Below, one piece after another: positions 1 through 12,252 of a stretch of 64,000 nucleotides of DNA. Numbering within the stretch: position 1 is the stretch's first letter; the number at the start of each line of letters is the position of its first letter. A program made the position numbers and the translations under genes. This DNA comes from Aphelenchoides besseyi (Eukaryota; Nematoda; Chromadorea; Rhabditida; Aphelenchoididae), in the NCBI GenBank assembly GCA_024699855.1, contig JAMPIQ010000001.1:6758001-6822000 (forward strand), given 5' to 3'. The notes beneath the pieces were generated by a model that worked only from the letters and a program-made list of their open reading frames with translations, was not told where the DNA came from and did not search any database.

Positions 1-1788
1 AAGTCGGACATGACGTTTGAAGGCAAATGATAAAGTGTGGAGTTATGATTGAGTGCGTTTCGCGACAAACTTTAAGTTGCTCTCGGCTAACAGTTTGACA
101 AATGTAAACATTAGTTTGGGGACTGCGGCATATTTTCAAGACAACGACTGAGGGTGCCGTTCGTTTTGGAGGATCTGCGTGGACGTCCGTTTGCTTAAAA
201 GTTGTCGCCAAAACTATTTGTCGTTTTCGAGACGCCAAAAATGGAATGTCAACTTCTTTCGATGAGTAAAACGAATGCCATTGTTGAAGTGTCGATAATT
301 GGTTTTTAATTGCCCTCTTCCAAACCTTCGACTGAAATGTTCGTTTTGTCAAAATTCTACGACAATTGTAAGTCATTTAAATGCTTGAATTGGAAATTGC
401 TTTCGGGGTTTTGCGAACGTTTATCTTTTGAGATCTCGGCATCACTCTTCCAAACGTGGATTTGCATTGAACGTCGAAATAAATGGACGAATTCGAACAT
501 CAATTTTACAATTCGGAAACTTTCGTTTACTTTCGATTCATCGGTGCTTGAATGAACTGCAAAACACCAATTCTCTTGGCAAAATTTGAAAGACTAGAAG
601 GTGAAACAAATTGGCATCGTGCCCACGAGCTTCAAATTCTTGCCACGCCCGAACGGTCAAACAAGCGGAACGGCCGGGCGAGCAGTGGGAATTGACGCTC
701 AGCGAATTTTCCCTGTGGGGTCTTCATCATCATCGTTCTGATGTCCGTCCGTTGTCGATAGAAACGAGCTATTTTGCCTTGTATGCACAGTTTTATGTCC
801 ATTTTAAATCGAATGAACATCGACTACGAATCGCAAGTTCGAAAATCATCAGTCCATTGATTTCCGTTCTTATTGCTAATGGACGCGTGTTTCGGAACGC
901 ATTTTCGCCTTCAGACAGAGGCGCTACACAGCAAGAAGTCCAAAACCACTTCTTCGTAAACCGGAAAGGGTGAAACGGAAAGGAAAAACGCCGCTTTTTC
1001 TCAAGTCGGGGTTTACTTCGACCTCGTCCTTAAACGGTTCATTTTCGATTCTTTCCAACCGTTCGCATTATCCATTATTCTACTAACGACTTTTCGATCT
1101 AATGATCCACTTCGCACAATTTGCATGTTAGATCCATTCGTAGGCAGTTAATGCATAGAGAATGGTCAAAGTGATGTTTCCTCCGGTCATTATCCACTGG
1201 TATTTCAAGAACTTGTGTAAGTTGATTGTTCGTGATCTTGATTGGCAGATTGTGTTCATCGAGTAATGCGATTGCAAGTAAAGATAGTCCCTTCAGTCAT
1301 CGTCGAGTTCCTATGTGTACTGAGATTTCGGTTTTATATACGGTAGTTGAGAGTTTTTACGCTTCTTGGATTTGTTTCTTAAACTGGTGGCCAGAAAGTC
1401 GTCAACCATCAAAAACGGAAAACACTTTTGACGTGTTGACATTCGTTGAAGTGAAATGGGAAATTGCCGTATCAAATGGCAATTTTGTTCAACGGCACAA
1501 AAAGAACAAATGGGAAACGAAAACCCGAAAGGAAGATTGAAAACTGTTGAGAAAATCGGTTTTGAATCTTTTTCAATAGTTGACTATTTTAACTTCAAAG
1601 ATGATGCATTATTCGAACAACCTATTCATGTCACTTAATGACCCTTGGCAATACGAAGGTTTGTAGAATTGGAAAATTAAGAACCGCGAGCAGTCATGCG
1701 GTGCAGAATTTGGTCAAATGTTTTGAGTTCTCTATTCAACTGTTTACTGTATTGTTTAACCTGAACTTGTGTTTTAGTTGGCACGGTT
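1..1788. other. Region upstream of the coiled-coil gene; no gene seen
   Basis: Several open frames of 60-120 codons exist here, but none shows a recognisable domain, a good start context or matched splice sites. The stretch most likely holds the promoter and 5' untranslated region of the coiled-coil gene that starts at 1789. A 3' splice acceptor (GTTTTAG, ending at 1776) lies 12 bases before that ATG. It could be the end of a 5'-UTR intron or a spliced-leader acceptor. Confidence 0.5.
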
Positions 1789-4700
1789 ATGTCAAGTGAT
1801 GGAATTTGTACGGGATTTGAGCCTCAGAATTATCTAAGAGATCGATGTAAACGTTGTTTTCGTTTGAAATCCAAACACGATCCAACAACTTCTCCACCAT
1901 CTCCTGCTCCTCAACCTCACACAATGCCGTTGCCTGCGAGCACTTCCAACGATTACATTTCACCTGCTAGCTCGATGTCCAACTTGTCCCGAACGAGTAG
2001 AGAACAGCGTAGGTCATGGCGAGATCCTCCCAATTCAGATGGTTTAACATCGCCGGACTACGAAAGTATGTTGAGCAAATAAGTGTACGTTCATTACTGT
2101 TATAGCTGCCGATAATTTAACCGAAACATCATCAGTTATTTCGTTCAAATCCGCTAACTCAAAACTACTCAGTAATGCGAAGTCATTGGAAAGCATATCG
2201 TCTAATATGGACGATCGTTCCATGGTTACGGCGTGTTCTGGATCATCTGTAAGTTGTATAGCATTTGGCTTCCACATCAGCATTTCTTTGTTCAGTTCGA
2301 TGATCAGGACGACGATCGAGCAATAACGCCGACCGAAATTTCTAAACACGTGCGTAATCTAATAAAAAGAAATCATCCAAAAGTGTTTAGGACGCAAGTC
2401 AATTGCGCTCAGAAAATGCCCGACTTCGCGAGCAAGTGATCAAACTGAAGGCAGAACGAGCCCGATGGACACAACAAAGACCGAAAAACGGAGATTCGTA
2501 CGTGGAAGACAGCAGCATAATTCAGACGTTGGAGGAGCGATTGACTGAAGCCGAAAGTTTGATTAACGACTATCGCGACGAAAATGCGACGCTGAAATGC
2601 GAACTTCGAGAGTTTCAAGTAAGTTCATGGTTTCCCTTTCAATTTACACTCGTCCGTAGAATCAACCAATGAACCAAAAACTCCGTTCAACCGAAGATCT
2701 TTGTAACGAATTGATGAAAGAGAATGAGAACCTGAAGGCAGAAATTCAGGAGTTGGGACAAGAAGTGGAGGAAATGAAAGTACGTGATAAACACGCTAAA
2801 GCGTCTTAAGCTCTGATTTGTAGGATCATTATCGTGAAGAGGAAATTGATGAGTTTCGAAAAGTAGGTGCGATTCCAACTAAACTATTCAGTTCGCGTTT
2901 CAGTTGCAAAACGAACTTGACAAAACCGCAAAAGATTGTCGAGTTCTTCAGTTCAAGTTGCGAAAAGCGGAAAGAAAACGTGATCAACTTGCTTACGATA
3001 ACAAAATTCTCGTTGTGAAATTGGAGGAACAACGAAGAGCAGGAGTCAACGCAGCTTCCGAAGAGGAGACGGCGGATGTGGTTGAGGTCGATAGCGATGA
3101 CGCGCTAAGCGTGTCCAATGGTGCTCCATCAGAAGCCGCAGTTTCCGTACACAGCAACAACCGAATTCATGAATTGGAATCAAAACTTCGTATTGCAAAA
3201 GAAATATCCGTACGTCTGCATAGCCAACTTGAGGCCGCGGAAGAGGAGAGAGACAAACAGGAAGATGAAGTCTTTTATTACAAAGAAAAATTGCGAGAAC
3301 TTCAAGCCCAGAACAGTTGGCGGGACAATCGAAATCGTGCCGATCAAATGGCAGCACGTCGTCAATCGATTGAATTGCCTGCCGATGCCGAAGGCATTGC
3401 TCGAGAACTCAGAGATGGTTTGGAACGAGAAAACGACTTAAGAGAACAACTTCGGTATACGGAAGAGCATTTACAAAGAAAAACAGCTCAAGCAACAGTA
3501 AGTTTTGTATTCTCGTTCAAATCAACGTGAAATTTAAGGAACTGGAAATTGAAAATGAAGAATTGATGCAGAAATTAGCACGAATTACTGATTCATCGAC
3601 TCGCGGTAAACGGCCATCAATGACACGCAGTGCAAGGTAAGTCGACGATAATTTATTTTTGTCACTTTCCGACCAATTTGCTGCGAAGCAACTGGGTCCC
3701 GTGTTCATCTCTGTCTGCTTGTTGTGCTAAACGTTGTTTTCTATGGATTGTCCTTTTTCAGTGAGGGCCACGCTCAAATTCATCTCAAATTGGCGACAAC
3801 TGAGCTCGAAAATTTGGCTGCTCGTTGTGATGAATTGGAACACACAAACAACTCGTTGACAAAGAAGTTCGTTTTTATTGATATCGTACTTGTTGCTCAT
3901 TTTCTCCTCATGTTCATTTCTTATTTCAAATGCAGCTACTCACTTGTTGGGGTTTAGAATCCTCGAGCTAGAAATCGACACTGCCAAACGATTGAATGCG
4001 ATCGATAACGGAGGTGAAATCGATCGTGAAGGCAATTTCCGATTGAACGTAGAAATCGAAAAAGATATTGGTCGTTTGATGGCACGAATTCACGATCTGG
4101 AAAAGCGTAATAGTGAACTTCAAATTCAACTGAGGAAGAAAATATCATCTGATGCATGTGTCGTTCGAGATAGAAGTGAGGATAATACTCGTATCATTGT
4201 TATTTGCTTTTTACAGTGTCGTTTGTGGAATTGCGAAAGGAAAAACAGAAACGAAAAGACCTGGAAACCGAATTGTCGGAGTACAAACAACTGATCGCCA
4301 AATCAGATAACAACAAGCTGATTGCTATGGCTACAAAGGTGAACAACGATTAAAAAACAGCAAGTAATGAATATTGCAGGTTGAATTGTTGACAAATCAG
4401 TTGAACATGGCCATCGAACGAACAAATGTGTTGCACGAAAAGGGCAAGAAATCAAGTGGAAAAGACAGCGGATCAATTGCAGACGAGAATTATGCCGATC
4501 AATTGAAACAACACATTGAACAGCTCGAAAAAGAACTGGCTGAATTGAAGGCTCGCGAAACGTTCCGAGCCCAGAAACCCGATTTAACCAACGGTAATCA
4601 ACAGCAAATGCCTACAGCAGACGAAATTGAACAATGTTATACGGTGCTAGCGAGTGTCGAAGCACAAACCAATCGATTGGTGAAGCAGTTGGAGAAATTG

Positions 4701-7700
4701 GATAATCCGCAAAAGGTCTGTTCATTTTGCAGTCTTCGAATTTATGTTGTGATTACAGGAAGAGCGAAGACGTTCATTGTCGAAAGAAACAGGAGCCACG
4801 ATTGTTACAGATTTGGCTTCGGTTATGAAGAAAATGCAGAACAAAGTTTAACGTTTTGATTTTAGATTATGGCAGAATTAAAAGTTATCAAACAAGTGCT
4901 TGAAGCCCACAAAGGTTCCTATCCATCGTCGACACGTCGTTCTCCAGTGAAAGAACCATCTATAAAGTTGTCGACAGCATCGGATGATTGTGTCGACTGT
5001 AAACAAAAAGACGAACAACTTGACTCTTCGAAACAAGAGATTGCGTTCTATAAAAAGAAGGTATTGTTCACACCAACCAAAATTTTACTCACGATATTAA
5101 TTAAAGAACAAAGAACTAACAAACCAAGTTTTACAAACGGAAGAGCGCTGGACAGTCGAGATAGAGAAACAAACGCACGAATATGTTACACAGGTCATTT
5201 GATATTGAGAAATGAAATGAAGTGGGGTTTTAGATCCGAGCATTAGAAAGCGAATTAAACGAAGTAAAGACGAGACTAAAAGAACAAATCGAAGTTGCTG
5301 ATGCTCATATGGTCACACTTGAAGAGAGAGACAAGTTGGTTGAAGAACAGGTCATGCGAATAAATCGACTGGAAATGGAGTTAAATGATCGACAGAAAAC
5401 GATTCAAGTACTAACCTATTCATTGTCGTGATTAATGTAAACTTTAGGAATTAGATAAAGAACATCGAGCGATGCGTGAGTGGATGACAAAGTACAGAAC
5501 TTTGGAAGCTTTGTACGATAAGGAAAAAATGAAATTTGATGCCGAGCGTTCTAAGATTAAGTCCGAAACTGCAACACTGAAGAAACGTACCGACGACGCA
5601 GTTAATGAATTGGGTAATAAATGAAAAATCAACGATCGTAATCCAACACTTTTAGAACGACTACGTGAAATAAATGAACGGCGAGAAGCTGTTTGGCGTG
5701 ACGAAAAGCAGCAATTGGAACGAGAGTTAAACAATCTGAAAAAGCACAATCACACAAAACTCTCGGGCAGCGAGGACGAAGAAGAATCGGAAAACGAAGG
5801 AATCGCAACCGAGCGTTCGCTCAACAGCTTCCGAAGTTTGGGCAATGGAACAGGTACGGTGGTTAGAGCAATGAACTATCGAGTAACCCGAGTCAATGAC
5901 ATTGGTGTTCCCGAGCTGAAAAAGCAATTGGCCGAACAACAAAAAAAAGTAAGTTTTCTGTCGAAAAGACCACTGTTACTTAATTTATATTTGAGTACAA
6001 TGAGCTCGAGAATCGCATGTTTCATATGCGAAGTGCTAAAGAGTCGCTCGAATCGGAAGTTGCACGAATTCAGGAGTCGTTCGATCGCGAGAAAGAGAGT
6101 TTGAATCACAGAGCTCGTCAAGCAGAGAAAATTCGGTCGTTCGAAATTGATGCACTTCAGGTAAACTCTGAGTTCTTCGGCTGCTAACTGTTATCCTTAC
6201 AGCAAAAGTTCACTTCACGCATGAATATCATGGAAAATACAAACAAGTCCCTGCATACGCAGGTAAGCAAAAACCATGTGGAGTTAATAGACTGGTGATT
6301 TTAGTTGATCCAAATTCGCCGTGATCGAGACAGAACCAGAGATCAAATGCACGACATGGAGAAGAAGTTGGAAGAAGAAAGAAAAACATCGGAAAATGAA
6401 CAAAAGAAAAACGCGATGCTGACAATTCAAACTTCAGAATTGGTGAGTGATCAGACTTTTGTAATTCACGTAAAGAATTGTTTGCAGCAAAAGAAGACCA
6501 AAGAGTTGAACGCAGAAATTGGTCGACTTCGCACGGAGTTACGTCTGGCAATCGAGTTGTATCAAACGGACAAAAAATTGTGGACAGTAGAGCGGCGACA
6601 CATCAGCAAAAGTGCGAGTCCTCAAACCGGCAATGGAAGCGATGAAGAACGTGACACACGAAGAATCACGTCTGAAGCATTGAGCGCAGCTGAAGCTGTT
6701 CAAAAACAATTTGCCGAATACCAAAAGTTCTATACCAAAGAAGTAGGTCGCTTGAACAGCAAAATACGCGAGATGAGCAACGACATGACAACAAAAGAAA
6801 CAGAATTTCGACGAAAAGCAACTGCACTCGGCGAACAGATTAAGATTCTTGAAATCGATCAACGTAATTTGATTCAAGTAACAAGAAGAACCTTTCAACT
6901 CTTCTATAACATTTAAGTTTAGGCAAAAGAAATGCAATTGAATGCTCGCGAAGTCCTTCAAGCTGATCAAGAGCGTTTATTGCAAATCGTTCAACAGGCA
7001 GAAATACAGAAGTTAACTCGGAAATACAAAATTACGGCAATCATTGATCGAGTACGTTTAATTTATTCGCTTTTCTACGGCATTCTTTTTCAGTTGACCA
7101 CAATTCAAGAACCAAAAGAAGACACCGAGTTGGCACACATAATCACACAGTTGATGCAAATCAAAGAAGAAGATTGTCAAAATGCATTTACATCAAAGTA
7201 ATCGAAAGAAGCCAAATTTTTCCGTATAAGTTTTACTTTTCAGCGATCTTGCCGATTTGGATGCTAATGCAACAGTTTCTCCTCGTTCTCTCAATACACG
7301 ACAACCTCTTGGAATGCTGACAACAAATCAGAGATCGTTGAGTATTGAGGTAAATCGAATGAATGATACAAGGTTAATTCAATTATTTAGAGCACAAACA
7401 CATTGGACAGTCGATTTCTTGATTACACGGCTCGTTCAAATTCTCCAGTGAAACGAATGGTTCCATATCCTGATCCACCGCCAAATTTCATGCACAGTAA
7501 TTAAGCAATTCGTATTTTAGCACTAAAATAACGAACTTAGATATGGACAAGATAGCAACTTACGATCGTGATGGTCGTTTACACTATGTCCCTAAAGCCT
7601 TGGCTGAAATCATGAATCGTTCATTCTCCTCCGGTGAACCGCCAACTAAGAGCACCGGAACGTTAACTGATGATGAACCGGATGCAGTTATTCCGCATAC

Positions 7701-8487
7701 TCGAAGTGGAAGTGCTGGTAAATAAGAAACCAAAATAACATTTATTGAGATTGTAGGCACGAATATTCTGTATAAAATTCGCCGAGAAGAACTGGCCAAA
7801 GGAACTCCACCATCGGTCCGCACAATCGCAAAAGCCTTCGAATCATTGGATAAACCGAATCGAAATCCAACAAAACGAAGTTTCTTCAACATCCGGAAAT
7901 CTCGATCCGTGGATACTGGAGATGAACCGACAACAAAATCTGTAAGTTTAAAAAAGTTTGCTTTCAAATCGAACTCTTTACATCCGATTCGTTTCACTTT
8001 TCATTATTGCAATACAATCTTTTACTTCAGACAAATGACTCGAAACTTCCCGTGGCATTAAATCGAAACACAACAAGCATGAGTCAGATAGAGGATTTGG
8101 CCGGTTCTCCGTTGACACTGACTGCTCGCTCTGCGATGTCTGCTAGTGCTTATGCAACAATGACACGCGGTGGTCGAAATCCTTTCAAGAACATGGGCTC
8201 GAAACTTGTCGAACGAGTGAGAAGAAGTTTGTCAAGATCCGGAAGACAAAGTCGAGATCGAACTCCCGAAGCGCCTTTGGCAATCAACGAAGAAACTTCA
8301 CCGTTGGAGGAATCGAAAACGCCCATTGGAAATTCGGATGATAAATCAAACGCTCAGGTAATTGCTCTTCATATTTTTGTACTCAATTTTACTTCTTCAG
8401 GAGTCTCCACCAAAGCCTCGATTGAAAACAAAGAAAACCAATGGAACAACAACAAAAACAGTTCAAAAGAAACCGACTGCTGTATAA
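1789..8487 (+). CDS. Giant coiled-coil protein with an N-terminal Cys-rich motif
   Basis: This gene has about 22 exons joined by roughly 40-60 nt introns and encodes a protein I estimate at about 1,800 residues. Residues 7-25 (CTGFEPQNYLRDRCKRCFR) form a short Cys-rich motif. It resembles the extreme N-terminus of myosin-phosphatase Rho-interacting proteins (MPRIP/Outspread), where a similar C-F-N-C-x2-CF pattern occurs. No PH domain follows here. A Ser/Pro-rich linker comes next, then very long Glu/Lys/Gln-rich heptad coiled coil (exons from about 2.4 to 7.2 kb). The C-terminus is basic and Ser-rich, with the block NPFKNMGSKLVERVRRSLSR near 8.2 kb, and ends in a Lys/Thr-rich tail. The start at 1789 is the first ATG after a splice acceptor. 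A cytoskeletal scaffold role is inferred from the architecture alone. I do not recognise a named orthologue. Confidence 0.8.
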
Positions 8488-8859
8488 CTCAAAATCTCCG
8501 TTCAAACTGATCATCTCGGTTCTGCCCAGTCTAATGGCTTCCGTTATTGCGGTTATAGTCTCAGGCATATTTACGTCGTACGAAATTAAAGTTTCTCGTA
8601 TTTTTATGTTCTTCTCATCGAATAACATTTCCGTTCCTTCATTTTTTGTGGCCTTTAAATTATAACGACATTGTTTGTACAAAGAAACTAGACGATAAAA
8701 AGATTGTTGTGATGTTCAAAGTTGGTACATGATCAGTTTCTTGTTGATCTTTAAGCTAGCGGACGAATTACATTCGTATTGTTAGGTACAAATCCATTCG
8801 GCAATTACTTTATTTCAACACTCGCATGGATGCCATTAACACATGAGAAATTGAGCAGA
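8488..8859. other. Convergent intergenic gap; no gene seen
   Basis: These 372 bases separate the ends of the coiled-coil gene (+) and the nuclear receptor (-). They should hold both 3' untranslated regions. I see no conserved coding block or RNA gene. Confidence 0.5.
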
Positions 8860-10633
8860 TTAACGTTCAGTTATTGCAAACTGTTTCGGCAAAATTTGCT
8901 GTGTCATGATCTCTCCAAATAGGACAGAACATGGTGGAATACGCAAAATGCATCGTTTAAATGCGAAATAATCGTAGTTGTGTTTTAGTCTTTGGCATAC
9001 GACCGTGAGAAGGGCCATTGAATCGCCGAAACGTCGAGTTCCCTGCTGACAACCGTGTTTGTTTTGAAGATACGACAAAAGTGCATTTTGATAGCGTGAA
9101 CATTCTGCTTCGACGATCTCTCGTCCCGCTTCTGAGAGCTCCACACAATCTAGATACAATTATTGGCATTTGGTCAACGGAAATCCTATTGTCTACACAA
9201 ATGAACTTACTGTAGTTTAAAGCACAGATTACACGCATAAGCGAGAATTGAATTTGATCGGGTTTCAAGATGTAGATTTCCGGTACAACGCCACGTCGAA
9301 GAGCTTTTTCAATTTCAATCAAACTGCAATCACTTCTTAAAAATCTCAAATTAAAATCTATATTCACTTACGCAGCTTTGTTTTGAAACGGAGTCCATCC
9401 GTCCGGATAGATGATGAAACAATCATTTCGTTTTAAATACGAAGAATAAGAAGCAGAAAGCATTGAGTCCTTAAGAGCGTTTGATAAAATCAACGAACAA
9501 CGATCTTGACTACTGAGATCTCGGAAGACGGGTACACTTTTTATGTACTCCACACCCAAATACATGTCACTAAAATACGGTCTAAGGTTTCGTTTAATGC
9601 ACAACTCACTTGTAGAACCAAAACTTCAATCCCAACTTCTGCATTTCTTTAAGACTCGCTTCTCCAGTGGAGCAACGATCCGGCCATCTCTCTACTACCT
9701 TCAAAATCGATTAACAACAATAAAAAGTAACAGCTCAATTACCGGGTACTTATTTGCATCGAATGCAACAGATGGCCGATTTACTAGATCGCTTAGTCGC
9801 ACCGTTTCATCGTAATCGTAGAACATTGAGCAGCGCAAGCGATCAAACTTCTCGTCCAAATAAAGCACCTGATCGATGCACTGCAGAATCTGATCTTCCC
9901 GTTGAGAGAGACCGCGAGATATCTTAATTAAAGAATTGAATAACAAATGAAAGTTGAACTTACAGAAAGGTTATTGTCGGTTGAGCTTGTATTCCTTAGA
10001 GTTCGTTGGAATCTTTTGCGAGCAATCGACAGAGTTAAATTAGCTGATGGTGTGTATTGAATTGCATTGGAGTTCATTCCAATTTCCACGCATTTTCGCC
10101 ATCTACACGCACGACAAGAACATCTTTTGTTCTTATCCAATCGATCCAAACATTTATTGTTATTTTTACAAGTGAATTTACGACCACTGACAACTGTTCG
10201 TCGATAGAATGTTTTACCTACAATAATAAATGAATAACAATATCAGAGCACTTTTACATACATCCATTGCAGGACTGAAATTAAAAATTAATGCAGAGTT
10301 ATGAAATGAACAAACCTGCACGTTATAGTGAACACCATTCGACCAGTCTCCGCAAACAAGACAGAGAGGTCGATCGAGTTCGTTGGATGTCGAACATTGA
10401 GAGGCTTTCGAAGTGACAGAAATGTCGAAAGGAAGATTCTCGGACTGATCGCTGAACGAGCGATTACTCTCAACGGAACCAGGACCCTGCGATCTGCTGT
10501 AGTCGACCAATTTGAGTTCACTTTTCGATTGAGTAGACAGAACAGTTATCATTTCTGGCGGAGATTTTGCAAGAAACATCGAAGAAAATGGTTCTTTTTT
10601 AAGCGAGATCATTCTGCTGAAAGATGATGGCAT
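8860..10633 (-). CDS. Nuclear hormone receptor (nematode supplementary type)
   Basis: A ligand-regulated type of transcription factor acting in the nucleus. Eight exons (minus strand: 10633-10316, 10274-10262, 10217-9964, 9922-9743, 9698-9610, 9569-9372, 9335-9211, 9149-8860) sum to 1,467 nt, or 488 residues. The N-terminus is a Ser-rich arm of about 95 residues. The DNA-binding domain follows, with first zinc module CLVCGDWSNGVHYNVQSCNG and P-box CNGCKTFYRR. The second module contains CKNNNKCLDRLDKNKRCSCR, then CRWRKCVEIGM. The rest matches a divergent ligand-binding domain, ending near an IPPC...LF.EIM helix. The 13-nt second exon carries most of the P-box. The start could also be a downstream ATG at about 10609, since an AG acceptor precedes it. 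The family is certain; the orthologue is not assignable. Confidence 0.9.
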
Positions 10634-10724
10634 TTGAAGCAATAATAATACGAAGCATAGGGCCGTCACAAGATAAAATCACGCACTCGTATTCGGTTTT
10701 CAAGTGCCACGTTGCAATTTGCAA

Positions 10725-11000
10725 ATGAAAGAAATACAAAATATAGTATCGAATAAAAAAATCTAAGAAAGCTCTCTGGAATTTAAGATCAACTTTCAGA
10801 ATTCCAAAAGTTTATTGAAATCGTCAACACGCAAAAAGTTGAGCATTTTCACTTGCGCTATCGTGTCGTGTCTTTACAAACTACAAAATAGACAAGTTGT
10901 CAAAGAGAAAGGGCAATTAGACGCCGACGATATCAAATTTGTACTCTCATTAGCCGAGAAACATCAGGTTATTAGCATTCGGCGTTCCAGCAACTTCTGA
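10725..11000 (+). CDS. Possible micro-gene, 55 residues
   Basis: Three short exons (10725-10745, 10800-10837, 10892-11000) join in frame to 168 nt through introns of 54 nt each, the size usual in this window. The product is small and basic, with a C-terminal half that reads well as protein (KGQLDADDIKFVLSLAEKHQ). The DADD-hydrophobic pattern recalls the end of a TAF9-type histone fold, but there is no room for the rest of that fold. It lies head-to-head with the nuclear receptor, 91 bp away. It could equally be a 5' exon of a larger transcript, or chance. I do not recognise the product. Confidence 0.3.
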
Positions 11001-12252
11001 GGTTAAAAAATGGGGGAAAAAGGCGGTTAAAGAACGTCGACCGTTTACTTTGCTTTGCTACGCGCACGTCGTCTCGAATACCCAACTCGTGTGTTAGCGA
11101 AACAGAACGCATGGTGTGTGTGTACGTTCAACTAAACAACACAAACGCTGAAACTACCCTTTCAAGTCATTGCGAAGAACCAGAAGCCGTTACAGAAACA
11201 AAACACAAAAACCCGCAATCACGTGAAAAGAACCAAGTTCGTTGTTTATAATGACTATCTATATTGTGTTACAACGAAATTTAGTTGATTCGACACTTTG
11301 AATGGCCACACTAATGTCAGCAAACCAACGTTTCACCTGCGAATCCAAGTTAACTTGCTTAAAGGTAACAGACGCTGTAGGCACCGGAAATTGAATAAAA
11401 ACGCTAAAATCGACCTGGTAACAAGGACCAGACTCCATACTTCCGTCGATGTCTGGGTACTTCTAAATGGCCAAAACCGGCGGGAAAAGCTCCCGACTAA
11501 CAGCAAACAATAGGCAGACCTAAACGTTTAAAAACTCGTCAAATTTGTTTAATTGCAAATTAAAGTTGAAAAGTCCACAAGAATGCAAAGGACACGCATG
11601 AAAAGAAGACCTTTGGTTTCTAATCCACGTATTATCCACGCTCCTAAAGAGAATATCGAATCGCTTTGATAATTACTTTCCATGTAGCTGGGATAGCATA
11701 ACTCGAGCTGATCAAAGTTATTACAAGCGGTCGTTCAAAATTATAGTGCAATGGTAAGAGATTCTCACTTAAGTGTGAAATAATTTGTAGATGAAGGTCT
11801 AAAAACGGAGAATCGGCTTTAATTATTACTCCTTTGTTATTTTAGCCGTCGACTTCTAATCGCTCGACGGGCCATAGAGCACTGGTTGCAGTTCTTATTA
11901 ATCGACGAACGTCCGGCCAACAAGCAAATGTCGGGAGTTGACAGGGACTTTAAGGCCCGTAGGTGTCTTTGCGAATGAAGGAAAATGTTAACAGACGACG
12001 GAAGGAATGACCAAAATTTTTGTGTTTGCAACTAATGAGTTTGTTTTAGTTTCCTTTGTGACAGTGTTCGAATCGCTCGTTTACTTGACGACTAAAAGAA
12101 TGATCTCGAAATTTAGACATTAGGTTCAAATCGTCGATTAAACAGATCGTTGGAGCAGTTGATATCGTATACGTTGGGTGACGAGCATGCCGCTGGAACT
12201 CTGATCAAATCGAATTAGCCTCAACAACGCAGCGTGCATTGACATCCGAGAA
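11001..12252. other. Intergenic region upstream of TSC22; no gene seen
   Basis: About 1.25 kb without a supported exon. It includes a GT-repeat stretch near 11.1 kb and several A/T-rich blocks. It probably holds regulatory sequence for the TSC22 gene that starts at 12253. Confidence 0.45.

Noticed and set aside
611..973. 120-codon open frame upstream of the coiled-coil gene
   Set aside because: It starts from a non-ATG codon, has no domain, and is overlapped by an open frame on the other strand.
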